A DNA stretch of 14,967 nt from JAICNR01 sp035687725 (GTDB lineage: Bacteria; Gemmatimonadota; Gemmatimonadetes; JACCXV01; JAHWKZ01): positions 1 through 14,967 of the forward strand of contig DASRVB010000118.1 of the NCBI GenBank assembly GCA_035687725.1, read 5' to 3'. Position 1 is the stretch's first letter, and every line of letters starts with the position of its first letter. Shown here piece after piece: positions 1 through 6,960 of this stretch. The notes under the pieces were generated by a model. The model saw only the letters and a list, made by a program, of their open reading frames with translations. It searched no databases and was not told where the DNA came from. The translations under genes were made by a program, and so were the position numbers.

Positions 1-208
1 CGTTCCCGACGTATCGGAGCGCGAGGAGTTCATCGCCTGCTTCCCGTCGACGCGCTCGGAGATCGTGGTGCCGATCGTCGGCCTCGACGGCGTGCTGGGG
101 GAGATCGACATCGACTCCGACGAGCTGGATGCGTTCGACGACCTGGACCGGACGCTCCTCGAGGACGTGGCGGAGCGGCTCGCGAAGGTCATGACCGGGG
201 GCGTGTGA
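1..208 (+). CDS. GAF-domain protein, free methionine-R-sulfoxide reductase type (C-terminal part)
   Basis: The reading frame enters from the left edge (first full codon at position 2) and ends at TGA 206-208, so only the last 68 residues are seen. They include VPDVSEREEF, then IACFPSTRSEIVVPI, then GEIDIDSDELDAFDDLDR and a closing helix. This is the C-terminal half of a GAF domain. It resembles free methionine-R-sulfoxide reductase (fRMsr, E. coli MsrC/YebR), where the cysteine of the HIAC motif is catalytic; the matching cysteine here is residue 13 of the fragment. The enzyme would reduce free Met-R-sulfoxide in the cytoplasm. The other active-site cysteines lie outside the window, so a plain GAF sensor domain with the same motif remains possible. 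The stop overlaps the next start (GTGA), which suggests translational coupling. Confidence 0.75.
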   Translation, partial: VPDVSEREEFIACFPSTRSEIVVPIVGLDGVLGEIDIDSDELDAFDDLDRTLLEDVAERLAKVMTGGV

Positions 209-1893
209 GTGGAGCCCTCGGCGCCGCGCTCGTCGCGGCAATCGCCATTTCGGCTCCACTAACCGCCCGCGCGCAGGCCCCGACGCTCCTCGAAAACGCC
301 CGCGTCTGGACGAACGAGCCGGCCCGTCCCGAAGCGACGAGCCTCCTGGTCGTGGACGGCCGAATCGAGGCGGTGGGAACGGAGGCGGCCCCCCTGGACG
401 CGCCGCCGGGCGCGACGCGGATCGATCTCGGCGGACGCCGCGTCGTGCCCGGGCTCAACGACGCCCACACGCACTTCTTCGACGGCGCGTTCGCCGTCCT
501 GTCCCCCGATCTCCTGAGCTCCGATACGCCCGAGGAGCTGGTCCGGCGGCTCGGGGCGTTCGTCGCGAGCCAACCGCCCGGGCGCTGGATCGTGCTCCCG
601 GCCTCGTGGGATCACGAGCGGTGGACCGACCATCCGCTCCCTTCCCGGCAGCTGATCGATCCGGCGACCCCGCGAAACCCGGTCTGGATGCTGCGTCCCG
701 ACGCCCACATCGGACTGGCGAACTCGCTGGCCCTGGAGGCGGCTGGGGTCGACCGGAACACGCCGGACCCGGCTGGCGGCCAGATCGATCGCGATCCCGC
801 GGGGGAGCCGACCGGCATCCTCCGCGACGCCTCGGGGCTCGTGACGCGGGTCATCCCGAGCCCGTCAGAGGACGAGTACCGCGAGGCGCTCGACGCGGGG
901 CTCGCACACGCCGCGCGGCTCGGCGTCACCACGCTCCAGGACATGTGCTACGACCCGGGCGTGGTCGGAATCCGTCTCCTCGAGGAGTACGCGCGGAACG
1001 GCAGGCTCACGGCGCGATTCACGTGCCAGGGCTGGCTCGCCGACTGGGAGGAGGAGTCGCGCGGCGGCCGGAAGACGGGGGACGGCGACGAATGGGTGCG
1101 GGTCGGCGGGCTCAAGTCGTTCTCCGACGGCGGGCTGGGGGCCTCGACCGCGTACTTCTTCGAGCCGTACGAAGGCGAGGCCGAGTACCGCGGGTACCTG
1201 GACCCCATGATGATGCCTCCCGACACGTTCCGCGCGCGCGCCGCGGGCGCCGACCGCGCCGGGTTCCAGCTCGTCACGCATGCGATCGGCGACGCGGCGA
1301 TCTCGATGGTCCTCGACGAGTACGAGCGGATCGCCGCCGGGAACGGAGATCGCGACCGCCGCTGGCGAATCGAGCATGCCCAGCACATGGCGGCCGAAGA
1401 TTTCGCGCGCATGGCCGCGCTCGGCGTGATCGCGAGCGTCCAGCCCTATCACGCGATCGACGACGGGCGCTGGGCGGAGCGCAAGATCGGTCCCGAGCGC
1501 GCGAGGACGACCTACGCCTTCCGCTCGTTCCTCGACGCCGGCGTGCCGCTGGCGTTCGGCACCGACTGGCCGGTGGCGCCGCTCGATCCCATGCGCTCGA
1601 TCTACGCGGCGGTCACCCGCCGGACGCTGGACGACGCGCATCCCGGGGGCTGGGTTCCCGAGCAGAAGATCAGCCTCGATGACGCGTTCGCGGCCTACAC
1701 CTCGGGCTCGGCCTACGCCGATGGGACCGAGTCATGGAAGGGCCGGCTCGCGCCCGGCTTCGCCGCCGATCTCGTCGTCCTGTCGGAAGATCCGTGGGCG
1801 ATCCCCGCCGAAGACCTGGCGGAGGTCGAGGTGGTGCTGACGATGGTCGGCGGGAAGATCGTGTACCGCTCGGAGGAGCTCAGCGGAAGCTGA
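205..1893 (+). CDS. Secreted amidohydrolase family 3 protein, YtcJ-like metal-dependent hydrolase
   Basis: A 562-residue protein starting at GTG 205, which overlaps the preceding stop by four bases. Residues 1-23 form a signal peptide ending ARA|QA, so it probably acts in the periplasm. The mature part begins with the small beta-sandwich strand region typical of amidohydrolases (LENARVWT...VVDGRI, about 28-55). It continues as a TIM barrel with the metal-binding DAHTHF motif (H88, H90), the GLKSFSDGG motif (K304, a candidate for the carboxylated lysine), H359 in THAIGD, H391 in IEHAQ, and D454 in GTDWPV. It ends with LAPGFAADLVVLSEDP, the usual amidohydrolase tail. Length and motif order match YtcJ-like amidohydrolase_3 proteins. 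All expected metal ligands appear present. The substrate cannot be read from sequence; relatives hydrolyse C-N bonds in amides, N-acyl amino acids or cyclic ureas. Confidence 0.9.
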   Translation: MSGALGAALVAAIAISAPLTARAQAPTLLENARVWTNEPARPEATSLLVVDGRIEAVGTEAAPLDAPPGATRIDLGGRRVVPGLNDAHTHFFDGAFAVLSPDLLSSDTPEELVRRLGAFVASQPPGRWIVLPASWDHERWTDHPLPSRQLIDPATPRNPVWMLRPDAHIGLANSLALEAAGVDRNTPDPAGGQIDRDPAGEPTGILRDASGLVTRVIPSPSEDEYREALDAGLAHAARLGVTTLQDMCYDPGVVGIRLLEEYARNGRLTARFTCQGWLADWEEESRGGRKTGDGDEWVRVGGLKSFSDGGLGASTAYFFEPYEGEAEYRGYLDPMMMPPDTFRARAAGADRAGFQLVTHAIGDAAISMVLDEYERIAAGNGDRDRRWRIEHAQHMAAEDFARMAALGVIASVQPYHAIDDGRWAERKIGPERARTTYAFRSFLDAGVPLAFGTDWPVAPLDPMRSIYAAVTRRTLDDAHPGGWVPEQKISLDDAFAAYTSGSAYADGTESWKGRLAPGFAADLVVLSEDPWAIPAEDLAEVEVVLTMVGGKIVYRSEELSGS

Positions 1894-1917
1894 GAATCCG
1901 ACTAGGCATTCCTCGGA
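1894..1917. other. Short gap with a weak inverted repeat
   Basis: Between the amidohydrolase stop and the end of the Doc remnant, ATCCGA (1896-1901) and TCGGAT (1913-1918) form a 6-bp inverted repeat around an 11-base loop. There is no T-run after it on either strand. It could be a weak terminator for the plus-strand genes, but the evidence is thin. Confidence 0.2.
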
Positions 1918-2130
1918 TCAGCCAGAAGGCAATTTCAGGCGACCGCGAAGGTAGGCTGCGACCGACGCGTCATCGGCTTGATTTTTCGCCACCGCCATCG
2001 TGAGCGCGAAGAGCCCGGCCGGAGGGACGTGCAAGGGCGCCCCGTTCAAGGTCAGGAAGACCAGAGCACACGCAAAGACCCATCCGCTTGTTGCCATCGC
2101 GAAAGCCTTGTGACCTGAGATTATAGTCAC
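1918..2130 (-). pseudogene. Remnant of a Doc (death-on-curing) Fic-fold toxin, C-terminal part only
   Basis: An open frame of 70 codons (GTG at 2130; the frame is open up to a stop at 2169). Its sequence FLTLNGAPLHVPPAGL, then ALTMAVAKNQADDASVAAYL, matches the C-terminal helices of Doc family toxins: a FLxLNG motif, a LTxAVA helix and a closing AAxLR helix. Doc is normally about 120-130 residues and phosphorylates EF-Tu in a phd-doc toxin-antitoxin pair. Here the N-terminal half is missing. The Fic motif HxFxDGNKR is degraded to something like CVTIISGHKAF, losing the catalytic His, the Asp, the Asn and the Arg. No Phd-like antitoxin lies next to it; the place where it would lie is taken by the end of the S41 protease gene. 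I read it as a decaying relic. A repurposed small protein cannot be excluded, because the frame is still intact. Confidence 0.6.
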
Positions 2131-2145
2131 ACAGTCAAGGGGGCA

Positions 2146-2160
2146 GTCGGTTCGACCGAC
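2146..2160 (-). terminator. Possible hairpin after the S41 protease gene
   Basis: GTCGGT and ACCGAC form a perfect 6-bp stem with a 3-base loop, starting 6 bases after the minus-strand stop at 2167. No clear T-run follows (the next bases read TGCCCCCTT), so intrinsic termination would be weak. It may mark the end of the minus-strand operon. Confidence 0.3.
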
Positions 2161-2166
2161 AGGTTG

Positions 2167-3684
2167 TTAGTTGGAAGGAGAACGGGAAAAAGCCGCGAGC
2201 AAGGCCTCGGCGCGCTCGGAGCCGCCGAGGTCGGACCACGAAATAGGCACGTCGGGCTCGATTCCCTCGATCTCGTTCGTCCCGTCGATCCGGTATCGGG
2301 CGCAGTCGGGCATCCACACCTCGTGGCCGCTGTTCGGGAGCTCGAGCGGCAGCCCGCCGTCGAGAAAGCCGCACCCGGCTCCGTACGTCCGCTCGCCTAT
2401 CACGGTCGCGGCCCCGTTGTCCTTCAGCATGGCGACGAACGCCTCGGTCGCCGAGGCGCTGCCGCCGTCGGCGAGGACGAAGAGCGGCCCGCTCCAGACG
2501 CCGGCCGGAACGTCGCGGCCGAACGGGGAGTAGAGCTCCTCGGCGAGCGAGGGATCGGCGCCCGCCAGCGCTCCCGGCGCCAGCCAGTCGAAGACCCCGG
2601 TCGCATAGGTCTCCGTCTGGAAGAGCTGGCTGCATCCGGGATCGGCGCCGCGCCAGAGGGACGCGCGATCGCACGGCGCCCGCGCCTCCGCCAGGCGCGT
2701 GGAGAGGCGCGCGCGGGCGACTTCGAGCAGCTCTCGCGAAGTCGCCGGGAGGCCGGAATCCGCCAGCGCGGTCTCGACCGCCGCCAGCCGCTCCTCGATG
2801 GGACCGATCGAGCGCGGGTGGCGCACCGTCGTCGCGCGCATCGCTCGCAACGGGCGTGTGCTGAAGATCCGCGTCACCGGGTCGACCCACTCGCTCCCGC
2901 CGCCGTTTCCGGACACGTCGACGACCAGCACCGCCGCGCCCGCGGCCTCGAGCGCCTCCACGCGGCGGGCTACACGGCCCGCGAGGGCGTCGCTCGCCCG
3001 GCGCCGGAAATCCCACAGGCAGTCGTCGTCGCAGGGCCCCGTGTGGCGCTCGGACTCCCACGTCTCGACGCACTGCGCGCGGTAGCCGTCCTCGCCGAAG
3101 TGCTCGATCCGCAGCAGGCCCGCGCGGCGGCCGTCCGGGAACGCGAACGTGCCGGCGGGGAACGGTTCGTCGTCCGGCAGCGGCGACCAGCCGGGGAGCC
3201 GGTCGACGTCGAATTCGAAGTCGTGGCCGCGGTCACGATAGCCGAGAGCCTCGCAAGCGTCTTCGGCGGATGCCCCGGCGGGGAGCGCGTCGGCCGCGCC
3301 GGCATCTTCGTCCTCGTCTTCGAAGAGGCGGAATGCCCATGCGATCCAGGGAGGTCGCCTGCGCGCGATGCTGAAATGGGGATCGTCGAAGGCCTCGACG
3401 AACCGTTCCATGGCGTCGGCGGCGTCGCCGTCCGAGCCGGCCGCGCGGATCGACTCCCGCGTCCGGCGGTCGAGCTCGGCCAGGTCGAGGCCGCGGTGCC
3501 CGGCGTTCCACTCCAGGTTCGCATAGACGAGCCCCATGTGAGCCTCGAGGGCGTCGAGGTCCTCGAGCCAGGGCTCGGGCCGATACGTTCGGTCGCCCAC
3601 GCCGATCGCGAACGCCGCCGCCAGGGCGGTACAGGCGAGCACGAGCGCAACGCGCGCGGCCGTGGCGATCCGGAATCGGCTCAT
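2167..3684 (-). CDS. Secreted or membrane-anchored S41-family serine protease (tail-specific protease fold)
   Basis: 505 residues starting at ATG 3684. Residues 9-28 are a hydrophobic signal or anchor segment after a short basic N-terminus. The N-terminal helical part (about 35-110) ends in FDDPHFS with H103, the position of the DGH motif of S41 proteins. The core contains VVDVSGNGGGSEW, then LADGGSASATEAF (S409 and S411; S411 aligns with the usual nucleophile), then GERTYGAGCGF, and finally EGIEPDVPI near residues 471-481. In CtpA/Prc proteases a lysine general base lies 25 residues after the serine; here that position is alanine (TYGAG). The layout fits a tricorn/CPAF-like (S41B) His-Ser-Glu arrangement instead. 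I see no PDZ domain. Several cysteine-containing loops suggest disulfides in an extracytoplasmic protein. It lies 40 bases after the M61 protease gene, so it is probably the last gene of that operon. No clear SD precedes the start. Confidence 0.82.
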   Translation of the reverse strand: MSRFRIATAARVALVLACTALAAAFAIGVGDRTYRPEPWLEDLDALEAHMGLVYANLEWNAGHRGLDLAELDRRTRESIRAAGSDGDAADAMERFVEAFDDPHFSIARRRPPWIAWAFRLFEDEDEDAGAADALPAGASAEDACEALGYRDRGHDFEFDVDRLPGWSPLPDDEPFPAGTFAFPDGRRAGLLRIEHFGEDGYRAQCVETWESERHTGPCDDDCLWDFRRRASDALAGRVARRVEALEAAGAAVLVVDVSGNGGGSEWVDPVTRIFSTRPLRAMRATTVRHPRSIGPIEERLAAVETALADSGLPATSRELLEVARARLSTRLAEARAPCDRASLWRGADPGCSQLFQTETYATGVFDWLAPGALAGADPSLAEELYSPFGRDVPAGVWSGPLFVLADGGSASATEAFVAMLKDNGAATVIGERTYGAGCGFLDGGLPLELPNSGHEVWMPDCARYRIDGTNEIEGIEPDVPISWSDLGGSERAEALLAAFSRSPSN

Positions 3685-3724
3685 CGACGGGGGAATACGA
3701 CTCGCGTCCGCGATCGTTAACCGG

Positions 3725-5566
3725 TCAGGGCGCCGGCTGGCCGACCTTCGAGGAGAGCCATCCCTCGCGCAGGCGGACCTGGCGCTCGGTCGCCTCGTCC
3801 ACTGGGACGACCGTCCAGCGCAGGTTGCCGCCGTCTCCCAGAGTCACCTGGCGCTCGATCTCCTCGCCCAGTCGCCTTACGGTGACCGTCACGGTGTCGC
3901 CCGGAGAGCGCTCCGAGAGGAACGAGCCGAGGTCCGCGGAATCGACGGCCTCGCCGTCCAACGACACGAGCACGTCGTCACGCATGATTCCCGCGATCAG
4001 TGCGGGCGACTCCGGAAGGACGCCGACGATCGTCACGTCGTTTGCCTGCTTCCGCAGGCGCCAGCCGAAGGTCGCCGCGGGCGCGTTCGAGTCGGGAACC
4101 TGGCTTGCCTCGAGCCCCACGACCTCCAGGGTCTCGGCGTACGGGAGCTCTTCGGTGCCGGCGACGTACCGCGCGAAGAACTCGTCCAGGGACCGGCCCG
4201 ACACCTCCTCCGTCGCCGCCTGGAATCCGTCCTCGGGATAGCCGCTGCCCTGCGCGTAGTAGCGCTCCATGAGGAGTCGCATCACGTCGTCCAGCCCGGC
4301 GGAGCCGTCGGTGGCGTCGCGGATCGTCAGGTCGAGCAGCATCCCCAGGATCGACCCCTTGAGATAGAAGGAGACGCTCGAGTACGGGTTGGCGTCCCCG
4401 TACCCGCTGTGCCACGCGGTCAACGAGGACAGCTCGACGCTCGTCACCAGCCGGCCGGGCGTGTTCTGGAGCGCGTTGATCGCGTTGCCGTTTTCCCGGT
4501 AGAACTTCTCGTCGTCCAGCAGCCCCGCCCGCCGCCGCAGGATGCTCTCGTAGTACGATGTCACGCCCTCGGTGACCCAGTGCAGGCGCGTCAGCTGCGG
4601 AGTGGAGTAGTCGTAGGGCCAGAGGGCCGCCGGCCGGGCGCGCTTGACGTTCCAGGCGTGGAAGAACTCGTGCGCCAGGATCGAAAGGAAGCCGTCATAG
4701 TAGTCCGGGCTGCTGAAGGCGATGTCCTGGATGACGTAGGAGGCGCTCGACTCGTGCTCGACGGCGTGGCCGAACGGGTAGGGGACGAGCTGGAACAGGT
4801 GCCAGTACTCGTCGAACGGCGCCCCGCCGAAGATCGCGACCGCCTCTTCGGTGATCCGCGCCACGTCCGCGAGGATTCGCTCCTGCGTGTACTCGCCGAG
4901 GTTCAGCTCGCCCTGAACTACGCGGAACACCAGATGGTACGGCATGCCGTCCACCTCGTAGTCCCAAACGACGAGGTCGGGAGCCGCGATCGTTGGCGAG
5001 TCGACCAGGCGATCGTAGTTCGGAGCCGAGAACGTGTGGTCCGCGCCCGGGACGGGGTCGAGTTGCGTCGCGACCCTCCAGTCCGCGGGGCCCGCGATGG
5101 TCAGCGTGACCGGCGCGCCCTTCCGCCCCTCGACCCAGGCCAGGAGGTTCACCGGATTGAAGTACGCCGCATCAGGCGTGAGGGTCGAGCTTCCGGCGTC
5201 GAACGTGTGCGCGTAATACTCGTACGCGAGCGTCACCGAAGCCGCCGAGCCCGGCTCCACCCGCCAGGAGTCGAGGTCGATCCACTCGGCCGGGAGCGGG
5301 TTCCCCCGCTCGTCCGTGGCGCGGACCCCCTGCACGTTCGCCGCGTAGTTCTGCACGATGTAACGGCCGGGCCGCCAGGCGGGCAGCGAAAAGACGATCG
5401 GCTCGCCGACGGCTCTCGCGGTCACCGTCACCTCGTACAGCTGAGCGGCCGGGTTGGACCACCCGATCGTATAACGGATGCCATCGGACATTTCGGGCTC
5501 CTGAGCAGGGACTGTATGCGCAGCGAGCAACGAGAGCGCGGTGAGGATCAGGCTCGAACGAGACAT
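3725..5566 (-). CDS. Secreted M61-family metalloprotease (glycyl aminopeptidase-like) with PDZ domain
   Basis: 613 residues. Residues 1-21 form a signal peptide (cut near TVPA|QE), so the enzyme is probably periplasmic. An N-terminal beta-rich domain (about 25-190) has the M61 motif PAWRPGRYIVQNYA. The catalytic domain has FGHAVEHESS (about 265-274), then the zinc site LAHEFFHAWNVKR with H299, E300 and H303, and WVTEGVTSYYE with E333 as the third ligand. A PDZ domain follows at roughly 500-575 (VGVLPESPA, GIMRDDVLVSLDG). Length and domain order are standard for M61 peptidases, which remove N-terminal glycine or alanine from peptides. ATG 5566 is chosen because GGGAG lies five bases upstream. 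An in-frame ATG at 5578 overlaps the upstream stop but has no SD. The frame stays open much further upstream, but that part runs antisense-like through the neighbouring gene and is not coding. Confidence 0.92.
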   Translation of the reverse strand: MSRSSLILTALSLLAAHTVPAQEPEMSDGIRYTIGWSNPAAQLYEVTVTARAVGEPIVFSLPAWRPGRYIVQNYAANVQGVRATDERGNPLPAEWIDLDSWRVEPGSAASVTLAYEYYAHTFDAGSSTLTPDAAYFNPVNLLAWVEGRKGAPVTLTIAGPADWRVATQLDPVPGADHTFSAPNYDRLVDSPTIAAPDLVVWDYEVDGMPYHLVFRVVQGELNLGEYTQERILADVARITEEAVAIFGGAPFDEYWHLFQLVPYPFGHAVEHESSASYVIQDIAFSSPDYYDGFLSILAHEFFHAWNVKRARPAALWPYDYSTPQLTRLHWVTEGVTSYYESILRRRAGLLDDEKFYRENGNAINALQNTPGRLVTSVELSSLTAWHSGYGDANPYSSVSFYLKGSILGMLLDLTIRDATDGSAGLDDVMRLLMERYYAQGSGYPEDGFQAATEEVSGRSLDEFFARYVAGTEELPYAETLEVVGLEASQVPDSNAPAATFGWRLRKQANDVTIVGVLPESPALIAGIMRDDVLVSLDGEAVDSADLGSFLSERSPGDTVTVTVRRLGEEIERQVTLGDGGNLRWTVVPVDEATERQVRLREGWLSSKVGQPAP

Positions 5567-5571
5567 CGGAT

Positions 5572-5576
5572 CTCCC
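5572..5576 (-). promoter_or_regulatory. Ribosome binding site deciding the M61 start
   Basis: GGGAG on the minus strand, five bases before ATG 5566. It favours this start over ATG 5578, which overlaps the stop of the upstream RNase gene (TGATG) and would lack a site of its own. Confidence 0.6.
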
Positions 5577-5577
5577 A

Positions 5578-6960
5578 TCAGATGAGGTCGTACTCGCGAC
5601 CGCGCTCGACCATGGTAGCGGCGCGGCCGCGTGACTGAAGGACTCCGGCGAACGACTTCATGACCGTCGGCTCGCCGTGCACGAGCCACGCATGCGCACG
5701 TCCGGTTCCCTCCAACCAGTCCAGCAGATCGTCCTTGTCGGCGTGCGCGGACAGCCCGTTGATCGTGTGCACGCTTGCCCGGACGTCGATCTCGGATCCG
5801 TAGATGCGGACGTGCCTGGCGCCGTCGACGAGCCGCCGGCCCAGCGTTCCCTCGGACTGGTACCCGACGATGACCAGGCTGGCCTCGGGCTTGTGGAGCT
5901 GGTTCCGCAGATGGTGCAGGATCCGGCCGCCGGTCATCATGCCCGAGCCCGCGATAATGATCGCGCAGCAGTCCAGATCGTTCAATTTCTTCGACTCCTC
6001 GACATCCGCCGTGAACTTGAGCGTGGGCGGCTCGAACGGGTCGCGCCCGGCGGCGAGCTCGGCGGCGATCGGCTCCTTGAACTCGTTGGCGCCCTCCTCG
6101 TACAGGCGGGTCATCTTCGTTGCCATCGGGGAGTCGACGAAGACGTCGACGCGCGGGATCCTGTCCTCGAGCATCATCCGATTTATGTGATAGAGCACGA
6201 TCTGGGCACGCTCGAGCGCAAAGCTCGGGATCATCACGACGCCCCCCGAATCGACGCCCTTCCGGATGACGGAACGGAGTTCCTCCAACGTGTCCTGGAG
6301 GGATCGGTGCGTGCGATCGGCGTAGGTCGTCTCGACGATCACCGCGTCGCACTCCCGCGGGTGCTGCGCATTCTGCTGGATGGAGCTCTCGCGGTTGCCC
6401 AGGTCGCCGGACGCGACGATCCGGCCGTCGGGCGTCTCGATCTCGACGAACGCGCTTCCCAGGATGTGGCCTGCCGGCCGGAACACGGCGCTGACGCCCT
6501 GGCCGAGATCGATCGGCTCGTCGAATGCAGCCTCGCGGAAAAGCCCCAGCGTCTTGGGGATGTCGCCGGGGACGTAGAGGGGCGGCTCGATGTCACCCGT
6601 CTCGCGAGGCCGGTTCCCGGCCTTCCGCACTGCCCGCTCCCAATCCTCCTGCTGGAGCTTCGCCGCATCCTGCAGGATGACCTCGGTGATCGAGCGCGTG
6701 GAGCGGATGGCGTAGATGGGGCCGTCGAATCCGCCCTCCGCGAGGAGCGGCAGCCGGCCGCAGTGGTCCAGGTGACCGTGTGTCAGCAGCACCGCGTCGA
6801 TCTCGCTCGGGTCGAACGGGAAGGGCTCGTGATTGAGCCGCGCGATCTCCCGGGATCCCTGGAACAGGCCGCAGTCGACCAGGATGCGGCGGCCGCGGGC
6901 CTCGATGCGATGGCAGCTCCCGGTGACGGTGAGAGCGGCTCCTGCGCTGAGTAGCTTCAC
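5578..6960 (-). CDS. MBL-fold beta-CASP ribonuclease (CPSF73-like RNA-processing exonuclease/endonuclease family)
   Basis: 460 residues starting at GTG 6960, which overlaps the symporter stop by four bases (GTGA). The metallo-beta-lactamase core has the zinc motif THGHLDHCGRLP (H61, H63, D65, H66), GHILGSA (H165) and SGDLGN (D186). The beta-CASP insert follows: VETTYADR (E210, motif A), IPSFALERAQ, VDSPMATK and AGSGMMTGGRILHH (H349/H350). It ends with GLSAHAD (H406) and LVHGE (H429). Every catalytic motif is intact, and the length fits bacterial single-domain members such as Thermus TTHA0252. The family cleaves RNA in the cytoplasm with two zinc ions. There is no signal peptide. Coupling to a transporter gene upstream and a protease downstream is unexpected for an RNase. 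The exact RNA target cannot be inferred. Confidence 0.93.
   Translation of the reverse strand: MKLLSAGAALTVTGSCHRIEARGRRILVDCGLFQGSREIARLNHEPFPFDPSEIDAVLLTHGHLDHCGRLPLLAEGGFDGPIYAIRSTRSITEVILQDAAKLQQEDWERAVRKAGNRPRETGDIEPPLYVPGDIPKTLGLFREAAFDEPIDLGQGVSAVFRPAGHILGSAFVEIETPDGRIVASGDLGNRESSIQQNAQHPRECDAVIVETTYADRTHRSLQDTLEELRSVIRKGVDSGGVVMIPSFALERAQIVLYHINRMMLEDRIPRVDVFVDSPMATKMTRLYEEGANEFKEPIAAELAAGRDPFEPPTLKFTADVEESKKLNDLDCCAIIIAGSGMMTGGRILHHLRNQLHKPEASLVIVGYQSEGTLGRRLVDGARHVRIYGSEIDVRASVHTINGLSAHADKDDLLDWLEGTGRAHAWLVHGEPTVMKSFAGVLQSRGRAATMVERGREYDLI

Noticed and set aside
3662..5638. A long plus-strand open frame opposite the M61 protease gene
   Set aside because: Arg/Val/Gly-rich translation typical of the antisense frame in high-GC DNA, with no recognisable domain, while the other strand encodes a complete M61 protease.
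5567..6352. An open frame extending the M61 gene upstream by over 250 codons on the minus strand
   Set aside because: It runs through the beta-CASP RNase gene in another frame and is Arg-rich with no domain. The signal peptide and SD place the M61 start at 5566.
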